Assembly: GCA_016748015.1 (NCBI GenBank)
Contig: JAAOMT010000067.1
Span: 62,001-126,000, forward strand
DNA length: 64,000 bases
DNA from: Geosiphon pyriformis
Taxonomy: Eukaryota > Glomeromycota > Glomeromycetes > Archaeosporales > Geosiphonaceae
Reading direction: 5' to 3'
The notes under the pieces: generated by a model
The model's database searches: none
Told to the model about the DNA's origin: nothing
What the model saw: only the letters and a program-made list of their open reading frames with translations
Part shown: positions 1-11,262 of the stretch, piece after piece
Position numbering within the stretch: the first letter of the stretch is position 1
How the letters are laid out: every line of letters begins with the position of its first letter
Made by a program: the position numbers and the translations under genes

Positions 1-485
1 CTAATTTTTTTTATGAGCGAAGATAAAGTGGAAGATAGAAAATGTCTATCAAGATCTATCTCATGTTAGCGGTGCCAGGTTCACAGAAAACTACATGGGC
101 GTAAAGCACAAACTCCGAACCTTTAAAATTTTCCTAAGCGAGGAATTTTTTTTGTCATCTCCCTGCCATATTCCTGTTATCATCATTATTGTTTCGAATC
201 TTAATTACAGAACTCATGTGTCAATATTTGTAAATATGGAGGGTACTATAGGAAGGGGATACTATAGGCAGTTCTCGTAAAGATGACAGGTATTATGATT
301 CTTTTTTTTTTCTTGAAGCTGAAAATTCTAGCAATTTCTCTGGCTAGCAAAGGTTTTTAGGAGTTTAGAATTGATTAAAAACTTAATTAAATTTGGATTT
401 ATAATACTAATTAAATACTGTAACTATTACTTTAAAATCTTTACTAAAAGAAAAAAAGAATGAAAAATGGAAAAAATCAGATTTT
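1..485. other. gene-free start of window
   Basis: No recognisable gene or repeat. One 61-codon open frame (95-280, +) has no familiar motif and a composition no different from its surroundings, so I do not call it. Confidence 0.5.
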
Positions 486-970
486 TATGTAGTTCGAAAT
501 GTCAAAGAGCAAATTTTCTCACAAAATCAAACTCTTGAAGACATTTTTCAACTTGTTTCTAAGAAAATTCATCAGCCAAAATTGGTTCGTCTGCTTAGGT
601 ATCTTTATAACTACGAATTGGGTGTAATATGTGATAATAGCAAGCCTTTAATTTCTAACAAAAAAGCACTGAAACTGGTTATTCATTAGGTCAATCTCGA
701 TATGGGTATTGTTATATTGCCTTGGTTGGAACCAGTCAAGATAAGCACCAAGCTTTTGTCTGATTCAAAAAAGCAGCCAAGACTTGTAATATTGTAGTCC
801 ATATTAATCTTGCCAGTTGCTATAAACAGTGACGAAGAATTAATGCGAATAGTCTAAAGGCATTCTATTGGTATCAGAAGGCAGCCGCAGTTGGGGATCT
901 CGGATTACAGTTTGAACTTACTAGCTTTTATTCCATTGGATATGATGTAAGAAAGATTCTAAAGTGACAT
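486..970 (+). pseudogene. Sel1-repeat protein fragment, degenerate
   Basis: Read with frame changes, this stretch gives the N-terminal and Sel1-like part of the Glomeromycotina Sel1/kinase family. Segments seen include QIFSQNQTLEDIFQLVSKK, KLVRLLRYLYNYELGVICDN, then Sel1 units such as GQSRYGYCYIALVGTSQDK and KAFYWYQKAAAVGDLGLQFE. Sel1 units are about 36-residue helical hairpins that act as protein-binding scaffolds. The first stretch ends in a stop near 689, a further in-frame stop lies near 761, and at least one more frame change follows. There is no start codon context and no kinase domain, so this is a relic. The repeat assignment rests on the LG.CY...G....KAF.WY.KAA pattern. Confidence 0.7.
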
Positions 971-1084
971 TTCTAAACCTCAAATGGGATTTGTTTACAT
1001 TAAAACTCGAAGTTCGTATTTCTATCAAACTATCATTATTAAATTATAAGTAATTCAATATTAAACTTCAATAAAGCCTTAAAA

Positions 1085-1410
1085 CTCTCTCTTTCCAATT
1101 GAATGCCATTGCTTGATTTAGCGACTCCCTATTCTACAATTTTCTCTATATTTTACTTTCATTCACATTTAAGTCATCCCGGGATAAAAGCAAAGAAAAA
1201 GCATTTTATTAAAGGAAGTAAAATTTCGAGAGTTAAAGACTAGAGCTACATTATTAAAAGCTATTTCATTGCAGAAATTTTGTGGCAATACATCATCAAG
1301 GCCTAATTTACATAAGTTGTGATTTACCTGCTTAAATAATTTATTTTTCAACCAGTTATTTTTGTAATTTATATATAGTAGATTTTGTAATTGAATTATT
1401 CGATTCATTA
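1085..1410 (-). pseudogene. BTB-TLDc (BACK region) fragment
   Basis: On the minus strand this encodes a piece of the linker/BACK region of a BTB-TLDc protein: NEIAFNNVALVFNSRNFTS, then after breaks the segment that corresponds to EWGVAKLSNGIQLEKVLNW in the longer copy at 3009-4965. Nucleotide identity to 4246-4450 is high enough to align by eye (both contain the stretch around ttccaattgaatgccattgc). BTB and TLDc domains are both absent. It is a duplicated, truncated relic lying in the same orientation as the longer copy. Confidence 0.7.
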
Positions 1411-1959
1411 ATAAAGTAAACGCTTCAAAAAGTAATAAAGTTAATAAAGTCAGAATATAATTTTACGCACTTTCTAAAAACTTAAATTTATATTAAATCT
1501 GCTACAGTATATTTCAAATTAATGTGGTATATTATTAATTATCCATTTATAGACTAACAAATTTTTTAATTCTAAACATAATTTTTTTTGAATCATAATT
1601 TAGATTTTTGCATTTATTTAACTTTCTTGAGAATTTCTTTACTTTAATGTAATATAAAAATTATTATTAAATTTTAAAATTAAAATGTAAAAATCACTTT
1701 TAAGTATATATATAATTTATTTTAAAATATATAGAAATGAATATAAATATGGAACAGTCAATATAATTTAGAAAAAATATATATCTTATGAAAAGATTGC
1801 TATTAAATTTATTAAGAGTCATTTAAATAATAACCATTAAATAATTATATTTAATTATATTCTCAATTTTATTAAATTCTTGCTGTCAAGGAGATACACA
1901 AGTTCTTTGAAATCTATAAACTAGAATTTATAGAGTAAATTAAGATTATATAATAAGTG

Positions 1960-2033
<74 letters not shown>

Positions 2034-2977
2034 TAATTACATTGGATAATAACAGTTTTACACTAAATGGCTCATTCGGTAATTGAAAACGGTTGTACTT
2101 ATCATATCTACAATCCCAAGTTTTATTATTAGTTATTTAACTTATTTAAAATATCATGCAAAATATCTTCTCGCTCTTTCATCACAAAATACTCCATTCT
2201 AATAGATATCCTAGCATCTGTTGTTTTACATTTTCACAACTATACTCCACATATTATTGATCATTTCTGAAAAAATAATTAAAATGATTTTTAAGCTATG
2301 CTTCTGATTGTTATACTATTGGAATCGCCATTCATTACAAACATTTTTTTTTCTTTGGATATAATTGGAAATTAGATTACCTGAATTTTATGCAAACACA
2401 GTAATAATAAAAATTATAAATATCTGGCTTTTGAAAAGATTGATTGTTTGGGTTTATTAAAATTAAGGTCTATTTATCAAAAATTGAAAAATAAATTGAA
2501 ATAAAAATTAATAAATATTTGATATTCATAAATATATGAAATGAATCACTGATTTTTATAAATATAGCGTATCTTACAAGTTCCATCATAGCTTATTCTT
2601 TATAAATAGTTTGCCTTTTCTAGGAAAAATTTATACTGGTTGGGTATATTTAACTTTTTATCCAAATTTATCAATTTCTATTGCTATTTATTCTCGACTT
2701 TTTATTTTGATAACGTATTGTTTATTGAGTTTGACTTATGCCTAAACTTCGAAAGATTGCTCTATATTAAAATTTAATGTGGGTTATTCTTATGTTTTTA
2801 TTTAAAAAGTAAGAAAGTGTTCTCTAAAAATAGATTCATTAGTAATCCTATTCAGAATGTACAGCGTTTAAAATAAGATTTTATTTGTGAATTTGGCTTT
2901 CTTGGAAGGGGGACAAGAGCGATAGACTATAAAAGATTTTATAAGTACAAATTTCAAAATTGTGAGTCCTATTTAGC
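1411..2977. other. AT-rich intergenic stretch with AAT microsatellite
   Basis: No gene seen. It contains an AAT/TAA trinucleotide run of about 70 bp at 1961-2031. The rest is unstructured AT-rich sequence. Confidence 0.6.
1961..2031. repeat. (AAT)n microsatellite
   Basis: About 23 near-perfect AAT units followed by a degenerate TGATAA edge. Confidence 0.95.
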
Positions 2978-3579
2978 CTAACCTTTAGAAAATATTTTAT
3001 GCAGTGATTTAATTTTTGATGATTTGAAAAACTTCATACTCATCAAAAAAAATTCTACCATTGTATTTTCTGACTTAGGCATTATAACGTGCTCATAATT
3101 TGTTTCATTTATACAACTGCATGGAATAATTTGAAAATTATTACTATAGGTTCGAATACTATTATAGCCAAATTGGGGCCCGAACTCTTTATGACCCAAG
3201 AGTCCATTTCCCCTAATAAACTTGCTAATTTTAGCATTTTGAGCTTTGCCATCTCCAAGGGAAAAAATGAAACTTCCCTCTCCACCTATCCAATTGCCAC
3301 GAGAATCCCAAGATTTTGGGGCATAGCCGCCAATCAATTGACCAGTTCCTTTGACTTTGATTACAGTAATTGTTATATTGTGTGGTTGAAGAAGCCTTGA
3401 TTCAATTTTTGATCGTGGAAACCGTAATGGCTGAGCATCCACAGACTCTTGATGACTACCCGGTACTAGATAATGGTGTAAAAGGTCTTCATATAAGCTT
3501 CCAGGTAAAATCCTCGCAAATGGCTTTACTTTATGATAAAAGTCAACTGAAGAGATGTTAAAGAACCGGATTAAAGGTA

Positions 3580-4185
3580 CAGAGGGTGTCCAAAAGTTTC
3601 CGAACAAGATTTTATTTAACAATAATATTTATTTTTTTATAAAATAAAACAAAATAAACAACAAATTTATAATTTTATAGTAATTTTCTAAATTTTTCCA
3701 TTAAGTGTTACTAAACGTTTAAGTCGGCGATATTTTTGGTGAGTAAATAAACGTGGACGTCCTGAACGAGGTCTTGAATCAATTGAAACAGTTTCTTTAA
3801 ATCGTTTTATTGTATCCGAAACTGTTGTCAAGCTGCAATTGACTATGTTGGCAATATCACGATATTTCTTGCCATGCTGTTGTAATAAGCATATAGTATT
3901 ACGTTGAGCAATCGTTAATTCTTTTTTTGCTCCCATTTCGTTTTAATAAAAACGACGAAAAAATTTTATATGCGCGTTACATTTCATTTTTATAAAAAAA
4001 CGAGTATGAATAAAATCGATTATGCGCGTCGCGAAAAAACATTATACACGCGTGTTTAAAAAATAAAAAACGCGTAATTAAATAATTAACTAACTTAATT
4101 TAGTAATAAACTCGTGCTTTTCTAATTATTCAAGCATGTGGAATGTTACTCCAAAGTTTGTTCGGAAACTTTTGGACACCCTCTG
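3580..4185 (-). mobile_element. Tc1/mariner-like element, internally deleted (606 bp)
   Basis: Perfect 28-bp terminal inverted repeats (3580-3607 and 4158-4185) start CAGAGGGTGTCCAAAAG. TA dinucleotides at 3578-3579 and 4186-4187 are the target duplication typical of Tc1/mariner. Removing the element plus one TA rejoins the host reading frame as ...IGELL|PLIRFF..., so this was an insertion into a coding exon. The only coding potential left is an N-terminal transposase fragment on the minus strand; the DDE catalytic domain is gone. It could only move if supplied with transposase from elsewhere. Confidence 0.93.
3688..3936 (-). CDS. Tc1-type transposase, DNA-binding N-terminus only
   Basis: 82 codons starting MGAKKELTIAQRNTICLLQQ. 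It carries two helix-turn-helix-like segments (YRDIANIVNCSLTTVSDTIK) and the linker RPRSGRPR, the GRPR-type AT-hook motif of Tc1/mariner transposases. A full Tc1 transposase is about 340 residues with a DDE/D catalytic domain; none of that is present before the stop. It fills 3688-3936 of the 606-bp element. If expressed it could bind the inverted repeats without cutting, which is inference. Confidence 0.75.
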   Translation of the reverse strand: MGAKKELTIAQRNTICLLQQHGKKYRDIANIVNCSLTTVSDTIKRFKETVSIDSRPRSGRPRLFTHQKYRRLKRLVTLNGKI

Positions 4186-4965
4186 TAGAAGTTCTCCAAT
4201 AGATTTCTTAAAAGCTTCAAAGTTTTCATCTGTCCAATTAAGAACTTTTTCCAATTGAATGCCATTGCTTAATTTAGCGACTCCCCATTCTATAATCTTT
4301 TCCCATATTTTACTTTCTTCCATATTTAGGTCATCCTGGGATAAAATTGAGCAAAGAGCATTTTTATTAAGGGAGATAAAATCTTGAGAGTTAAAGACTG
4401 CGGCCGGATTGTTGACAGCTATTTCGGTGCAGAACTTTTGTAGCTTTTGAACGAATGATGGATGAAGGATTTTTCATGAAAGGTGGCAAAATTTTCTTCC
4501 AACTCTTTTGCATAGTGTTCAATTAAATAATCTTCAAGGTGATCAATAAGTTTTTCTAGAATAAGCTCGTCAGCGGCAATAAGCAATTCTAAGATTGTAA
4601 GTGGTCCGTGTTCATTAAGAGATATTTCACCACTATAAATGTATCTAGATAAATAAAAAAAAAGTAAATATTCATGAATAGAAATATTAAGCAAACAAAA
4701 TTACTCACCGAAGAATTACGTCAAAAATATCTGGCGATATATTAGGTTTAGAAAAGATGATAGTGTTATTTTCTCTTTTAACCCAATCACCAGAGAGTGC
4801 TATAGCAAAATACGAGGATCTTGCTGCTAAAATTTGAGAATGAACATGAAAAGTTCTAGTATTAGGCGCTTCGCCAACAATAATCCTAACATCAGAAAAA
4901 TTCTGACTATTCAATAAGCTCTCGAAATCGTGGGATAAAGCGTGAAAGAGTCGTTGGGGTGCCAT

Positions 4966-7900
4966 TGATAAGATATGAAAAGTTTAAAATAAGATATCTT
5001 AAAATAATTGGAATTTTAATTTATTATTAATATTTGTATTCGTTTAGTCAGGAAAAGATGCATAAAATGATAAACCTGCTGCAAATGCCTTTATCATTTA
5101 TTATTTATTAATGTAGCAGAAAAATTTTATACAGTATATCACGAGTCCAGTTTCAAGATATTCTCATTATGGATTAGATTGCGGCTTTGAAAAACCCGCG
5201 AAAAGTAACTTGGAATTCTTTTACTCCATCCACTATTTAATAAAGCTTCAGGATCTCAGAGGCAACTGCTTCATTTTTTTAGATATGATGACCAAAACTC
5301 GTTTATATTTATTACTTTAAACCTCAATTTTTTATTCTTATAATAATTATCAATAAAAAGTTTCTAATTGTTTATTAAATAATAATAAGATAATTTTAAG
5401 TAGCTTTATTGCTAGTGATATATAAAACTGCATGGTCTGCATTAATTGTTTATTTGGCATCGAAAAAAAAATGTTATTTGTAAAACAATATTTATTTTAT
5501 TATTGGCTATTTTTTAAATACATATTCTTTTTAAGTACATAAATACATTTAATTCCAATGGGCATTCATAAAGATATTACTATATTTTATAAGTACCAAA
5601 ATTCTACTTATTTCGCTTCCGATTTAAAGTAATTTTCTTGGTTTTAATAAAAATTTAGGTTGAGTTTGTGTGTCTTATAAGTGTAATTTGTGTAAAAATA
5701 TAAGTTATATCAAAAGATATGTTGTGATAAAGTAGTTTTAATGACTATTAATAAACCATATAAAAAAATATTGCATATTAATCTTTATTTAAATATTTAT
5801 TTAAAATTTATGTAATAATACTAATTTTTAATTGTTAATGACAAAAACAAACTAAACTTTTTTTCTCTTAATTACACCCAAACCAAAAAAATATAAAGAA
5901 GCAACTCCTTTTTTCTATTGTTATTAATAGTTTTAATTCTTAAAAAGTCTTTTTAAAAGTAAAAATAGTTAGATAGTATTTTTCTGAAGTGTTTACTCTA
6001 AGTAATAATAACACAAACAGTCTTTGACTGCTGAAAAAACACTATTTTTAGCTCTGAATAGAAGTTGTTTTTTTAGTAATTTTTTTTAAGTAATGTGATT
6101 ACCACTACTGTGAAAAGTGCCAAAATTTTTAACACGAAACTGGTTTGAAGCTATTTTTTTGAAAAATTTCTTTTATTATTGCTTAAACAGTTAAGAAAAT
6201 CACAAAAGTAAAAAAGCAATTTTTTTCCAAAAACATTGCCGTTAATTTTTTTGAGATTCTTAAAAAAGGTGTTTTTGCTAATATTTTTCAGATTACTATT
6301 TTTGATTTAAAACTTATTTTTTCTCTTGTGAAAAATAAAAAATTAGCTTTTTTTAGTTTTTGGTATTTTTATTAACTTTGTTGCAATTATCCTAATTATA
6401 GTGTCCAATTTTAATTTGACTATAAACAATAATATTATTTCTAATCTGAATAATAACAATAACCACGTATTTGTCTAATCAACATATGATTAAGTTGCTT
6501 AATATATTAATCTTAGTCAATTTTTACTGGTTTTAAAAACAAAATAAGTTATATTTTAACATATAATTAATTTATTGGATTATTTAATCTTAAAAATTAA
6601 GCAAATAACATAAAAACTGAAATGGTTTCTTTTTTCTGTTTTTTGAAAATATTCTTGGTATTATTGGTACTTAAAAAACATTAATCAATTATTAAAAGTT
6701 TTTTGAACAAATAATATCTATTTTTATATTCAGTAAAACTGCTTTTCAGTTTTTAATTTAAAATTATTTACTCAGAACAATATTAAGCTCTTTTATATAA
6801 AGTTTTTTACCAAAATTGAAAATATTTTAAGTATTTTGGTAAATTTTTTGGAGTTAAGCTTAATTTAATTGGTTATAACAATATATTATTGTGTATTTTA
6901 AGATTTTAAAGCTATTTTTGCTAGTTGGTATTACTGAAATAATTTTTATACTGTTTCTATAAAATATTTTATCTGTATTTATTGTATTGTTTTCTATTTT
7001 TCTTGTTTATTATTTTTTTTTTGGAAAAATAAATTTAATTTTGTTACTTATATATTGTTGCCCCAATTTTGGCTCAATTATATTAATGCAATATTTTTTC
7101 AAAATGTTGCAAAAATGTTATAGATTAATATTCAAATTTAAGTTTTTCAAGCAATCGCTATTTAGCTTTAGCTTTAAAATGTTTGCAAATATAATAAATT
7201 AAGTCTTGAAAAATTATAATCAGAGCAAGTTTGTTTACTTGTAAATTTCAATTAAAAAAATAAAATGAAAATGAAAATCCGAAATAAAATAAAATAATAT
7301 GAATTTCAAATTATTTTTATGAATTCTTATTTTTCTAATTATTATAAATTGAAGTTTAAAATAAAGTTTTGATATTTAAAATTCTAAAATTAATCTCTGA
7401 TAATTGTTTATTAGTTTTGGGTTTTTGGGTTTAAATTTTTAAGCAAAAAAGAAAATAGTTGTTTAACATTAACTATTTCTTTCGATAATTAGAAAATTAA
7501 AAGATTACATTTTTAAAATATTATTTCAGAATTTGAAATAATAAAAGAAATTATTTAATTAGTTAATTAATTTAAGATGGAGAAAAAATAAATATATAAT
7601 TGAAATATAAAAGATTAGAATTAAGATAAAAGTAAAATAGATTTCTTAAAAAAAAAGCTTTTTCTTTATACAAATTTCATTTAATACTAAGGAAATTCTA
7701 AAATAATTAATTTTATAAGAATTTTATTTTGTATTAGAATTTAACAGTTTTGTATATAAACTGCATATAATCTACATACTTTCTGTAAATCAATGCTAAT
7801 TTCATTTAGTCCTATTAACTAATAGTAATTACTTATTTAAAAATGAATAATTAAATAACTAAATTAAAAGATTGGATAATAGAATAACTGGATAATAAAT

Positions 7901-8308
7901 ATTTGGATGAATAAATAAATAAAGCAAATAAAAAAATAGTAAATATTAAATTATAAGAAACTGAAATATTTTTCTAATGCTTTTGGACTCTTATTTTTTT
8001 ACTGGTAATACTGATCAATTAAATAATAGAAATTTATATCAATACTTTTAAATCCAAAAAACTTTTAATAAAGCAATTACTAAAAATTTATAATCTATGT
8101 ACACATTGTATGCAATAAGAAATCCTGGATGTTAGTGTTATTATAGGTATTAAAGTTTAAATAATCTAGTTTTTAATTATAAAGCTGTTTTTCCTGGTTT
8201 TTTAAAGCAATATTTTAAGTTTTTTGTTGTTATATTATTTAGTTTACCAGCTTAATATTTTATGTCAAAGCTGCTGTTTTTTAATAGTGTTATTAATAAA
8301 ATATATGA
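4966..8308. other. AT-rich gene-free stretch
   Basis: Over 3 kb with no convincing coding sequence. T-rich and A-rich tracts are frequent, especially 5850-7200, and resemble the decayed sequence around the LINE copies further along. A 71-codon frame at 6987-7202 is F/K/I-rich low-complexity translation of AT-rich DNA and is not called. Confidence 0.5.
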
Positions 8309-8674
8309 GCAACAGTTACTGTAATTAAAGTCAAAGGGACTGGTCAACTGATTGGCGGCTATACCCCACAATCTTGGCATTCTCGGGATGAATCATCAGA
8401 TGGAGAAGGAAGTTTTATTTTTTCTCTTGGAGATGACAAAGCTGGAAATGCTAAACTTAGCAAATTTGTTGGCAGATTTGGACTTTATGGTGGGCCAGAT
8501 GATGGACCTTCGTTTGGAGAGAGGGCTATGGGATTAACTAAGGATTTTAGAGATACCTATAACTATTGTGACAAGGATAGAGAATATGAGCATGCTATAA
8601 TGCCCGGGTCAGAAAATCGAATGGTGCATTTCTCTGTCGATGAGTATGAAGTTTTTCAAATCATTAAAAGATAA
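8309..8674 (+). pseudogene. TLDc domain C-terminal fragment
   Basis: An open frame of 121 codons with no start codon reads ATVTVIKVKGTGQLIGGYTP, then GEGSFIFSLGDDKAGNAKLS and ends in YEHAIMPGSEN...EVFQIIKR and TAA. This is the second half of a TLDc domain, clearly related to the copy at 3009-4965 but better preserved at its C-terminus. A TGA lies immediately upstream in frame, and no BTB, BACK or first-half TLDc sequence is seen before it. The break falls at the same residue as the internal deletion in the other copy, which hints at an old intron boundary. Confidence 0.8.
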
Positions 8675-10280
8675 ATCCGCTTTTTTTATCTTTTCTGAAA
8701 GCTATGTCCTCTACCCTAGAAATTGTTACTATCAGGATATTCTATAGGTTACTATTTTAAGCTCCACAACAAAGTCAAAAGAATGCCATTTTATCTACTT
8801 TAAAATATCAAAAATAGAAGTTCTATTGATCAAAAGTGATCTTTAGAGTTTAAGTGTTTATCACAGGCTAAACCACAAACATAAAACGCTTTTTGCTGAA
8901 TAGCATTAGGAATACAACTTTTAAATGCATATTTTTGTCTTCTCGCTAATTAAATTTCAAATTTCAAATGGTTTTTATCTTTTATTGGGCAATGAAATAA
9001 AAAATATATTTCAATTAATATTCAATCAATAAGGAAACCTTGAGAGCTTGAAGATGTTCAATTAAAATATAACCTCAACTTTAAAACATAACTCTTTAAG
9101 TAAATAATTTTTTTCTATATAATATTTTTTAAAATGCAGTTATTTTTTATTAAAGTCGAAATATCTAATTTTGCATCCTCTTTTTTTAATTAGAAATTGA
9201 GAAACTTGGCTTTTTGTTTTAAATTACTAATATTCAAAAAAATGCAATTAAAAATACTTTATAAGATTATATTTTTTCTTTGTTCTCTCAAAATATTCAG
9301 TTTTCATTTGAAAAAAAAATTTTAATATAAATTTAACTAATAAACCTGGGGAGTTATTCAAAATATTTTCAGTCAAAACAATCAACCTTATCATTTATTA
9401 TGAAAAGAATTCTTTACTTTGATGATTAAAGCAAATATTTTTTAAGCTCCTTTCTATATATATATTCTGAAGTATAGAAAAAGAAAAAAAAGTGTGAACT
9501 GTACCAAAAAGCTGAATATTGCATTATAATAATAATAATAATAATAATAACGTTAAACTCGGCTAAGATGATTTAATATTTTTTACGCAAATATAGAATT
9601 CAATAAAAGTTAAAAAATAAACATACTCAATATCTTTCTCAGTCGATTGATTTTTCTGCTATTTATTTTTCTAATTTATTATTATTCATTTTTCGAGTCA
9701 ATTATTTTCAATTATATTATTAAATTATTTTTTAAATCATTACTTTATTTTTTTATTTTGAATATGGATTACAATATTTTAACTTATATTATAATTAATG
9801 TAAATTTCAAGTTTAATTAATATCAAAAATTCGTTTTAATAAAAATAAAAATACAATTACAACAAATAAATATAATTGGCAACAAATTTTACTTATATAA
9901 TTTAATATTAACCCTATTAATTTTAATTTAACGAAATATCACCTCGAAGAAAACATATAAATGGATTTACATAACACTATAAAATTATAATATGATAAAT
10001 CATTAATATTTAAAAATTTGTTAATTCATTATTTAATAATTTAAGTTAAAGATATGTTTACATGGCTTTTTGAAACTTATATTCATTTTTTAATAATAAA
10101 ACATATATTAACTTTTAAAATTCAATGATTTATTATAATATTTCACAACAAAATTTAAATTATATTACAATGTTTGGAAAATTCTTACTTTATTTTGAAT
10201 ATATTAATATGGGTAAAAAATTAAATATTGAATATTTCAAATCAATAATATTGGCTCAAAACCAAATCAATATATTTTTG

Positions 10281-10314
<34 letters not shown>

Positions 10315-10917
10315 TGGATTAATCAGAACAAAAATTAAAATTGAAAGAGTGTTTTATAAAACCTCATTTGTAATAAAAATGGTTTATATTTTATATTAAT
10401 TCTATTTTGTAAAAAAGGTTTATGATTAATATTAAAGAATTTAAAATGTAAAAATAGTGTAATTGTTAATTAAAAATTATTCTTATTAAACAATCATAAA
10501 TATGCAACAAAGATTACTTATATTGTTAATATGAATTTCAAAATTATTATTTTTGATTTGATTATTCAACCTTTTTAACAAGTTTTATATTTTATAAAAT
10601 TCATTTTAAAATTATAAAAATTGTTAATTTGATAACGATTTGATTGGAAAAAAATACAGATCAATAAAAAATGGTGGCTTTTTTAATATCATAAAAAATT
10701 TTAAAACCCGATTTACTTATTATTTATTTTGTATACTTTAGTAATAATTATAAGGTTAAAAGAAAGTTGAAACGCATAAAGTGTATATTTATAATTTAAA
10801 ATGATCCAAAAAAATTATCAATAAAGAAAACATCTAATTTATAAAGTTATAGTAATACTAATTAGCATTTTTTTTTCACTAATTGCATTTTAAATTTTGT
10901 AAATATTAAGGTCAAAA
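8675..10917. other. AT-rich gene-free stretch
   Basis: No gene seen. It contains a short AAT run (about 9528-9550) and a TA dinucleotide run (about 10280-10309). A 65-codon frame at 10125-10322 ends in the translated TA repeat and is not believed. Confidence 0.55.
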
Positions 10918-11262
10918 TATCTCAAGCTCATTACAAAAGGCGATATTTAATAACAGCGCATTCATTGATAGATAAAAATTTAATATTTCAACAAGATAAT
11001 GCGTCAATTCATACTGCAAATGAAGTTGTAGAATGGTTTGCAAAGAAAAAAAATTAAAACAATGGATTCGTCAGCCACTTCATTTGACTTTAATTCCATA
11101 GAAAACATCTGAAAACCAAAGAAAGATAATATCCAAAAGCGTGAAAATTTCCAGAAGACTGTAGGACAACCTAGGTCTAATTTTAATACTTTAAATTGTA
11201 AACTCAATGCCGCGAAGAGATATAAGAGTTTTGGATGTAAATGGAGAGCCAACAGATATTAA
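10918..11262 (+). pseudogene. Tc1/mariner transposase catalytic-domain relic
   Basis: Read on the plus strand with one stop, the stretch gives IFQQDNASIHTANEVVEWFA, which holds the second catalytic Asp motif (Q-D-N-A-x-x-H) of Tc1 DDE transposases. It continues SFDFNSIENI and KDNIQKRENF, the degraded region of the third acidic residue (normally DxNPIENxW). The N-terminal domain and first Asp are absent, and I could not find terminal inverted repeats. It is distinct in sequence from the elements at 3580-4185 and 27639-28361. Confidence 0.75.

Larger units (their letters stand above)
3009..4965 (-). pseudogene. BTB-TLDc protein gene, interrupted by a Tc1-like element
   Basis: Exon 1 (4965-4709) encodes a BTB/POZ start: MAPQRLFHALSHDFESLL, then FSDVRIIVGE and FHVHSQILAARSSYF. 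A 64-bp intron (4645-4708, GTGAGT...CTAG) joins codon CG|A to exon 2, which begins YIYSGEISLNEHGPL and runs into the BACK-like linker. Near 4448-4455 one base is missing, which puts the frame into a stop at 4419. The other frame continues as VNNPAAVFNSQDFISLNKNA. At 4187 the coding sequence is split by the 606-bp element at 3580-4185. Beyond it the frame resumes as VPLIRFFNISSVDFYHK and reaches the C-terminal half of a TLDc domain (VIKVKGTGQLIGGYAPKSWD, GGEGSFIFSLGD). The first half of TLDc is missing, and an A8 run at 3045-3052 shifts the last codons. BTB usually mediates dimerisation or cullin binding; TLDc is associated with oxidative-stress and V-ATPase functions. Dead as drawn. Confidence 0.85.

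Noticed and set aside
3089-3561. Plus-strand frames of 63-103 codons
   Set aside because: Antisense of the TLDc coding sequence.
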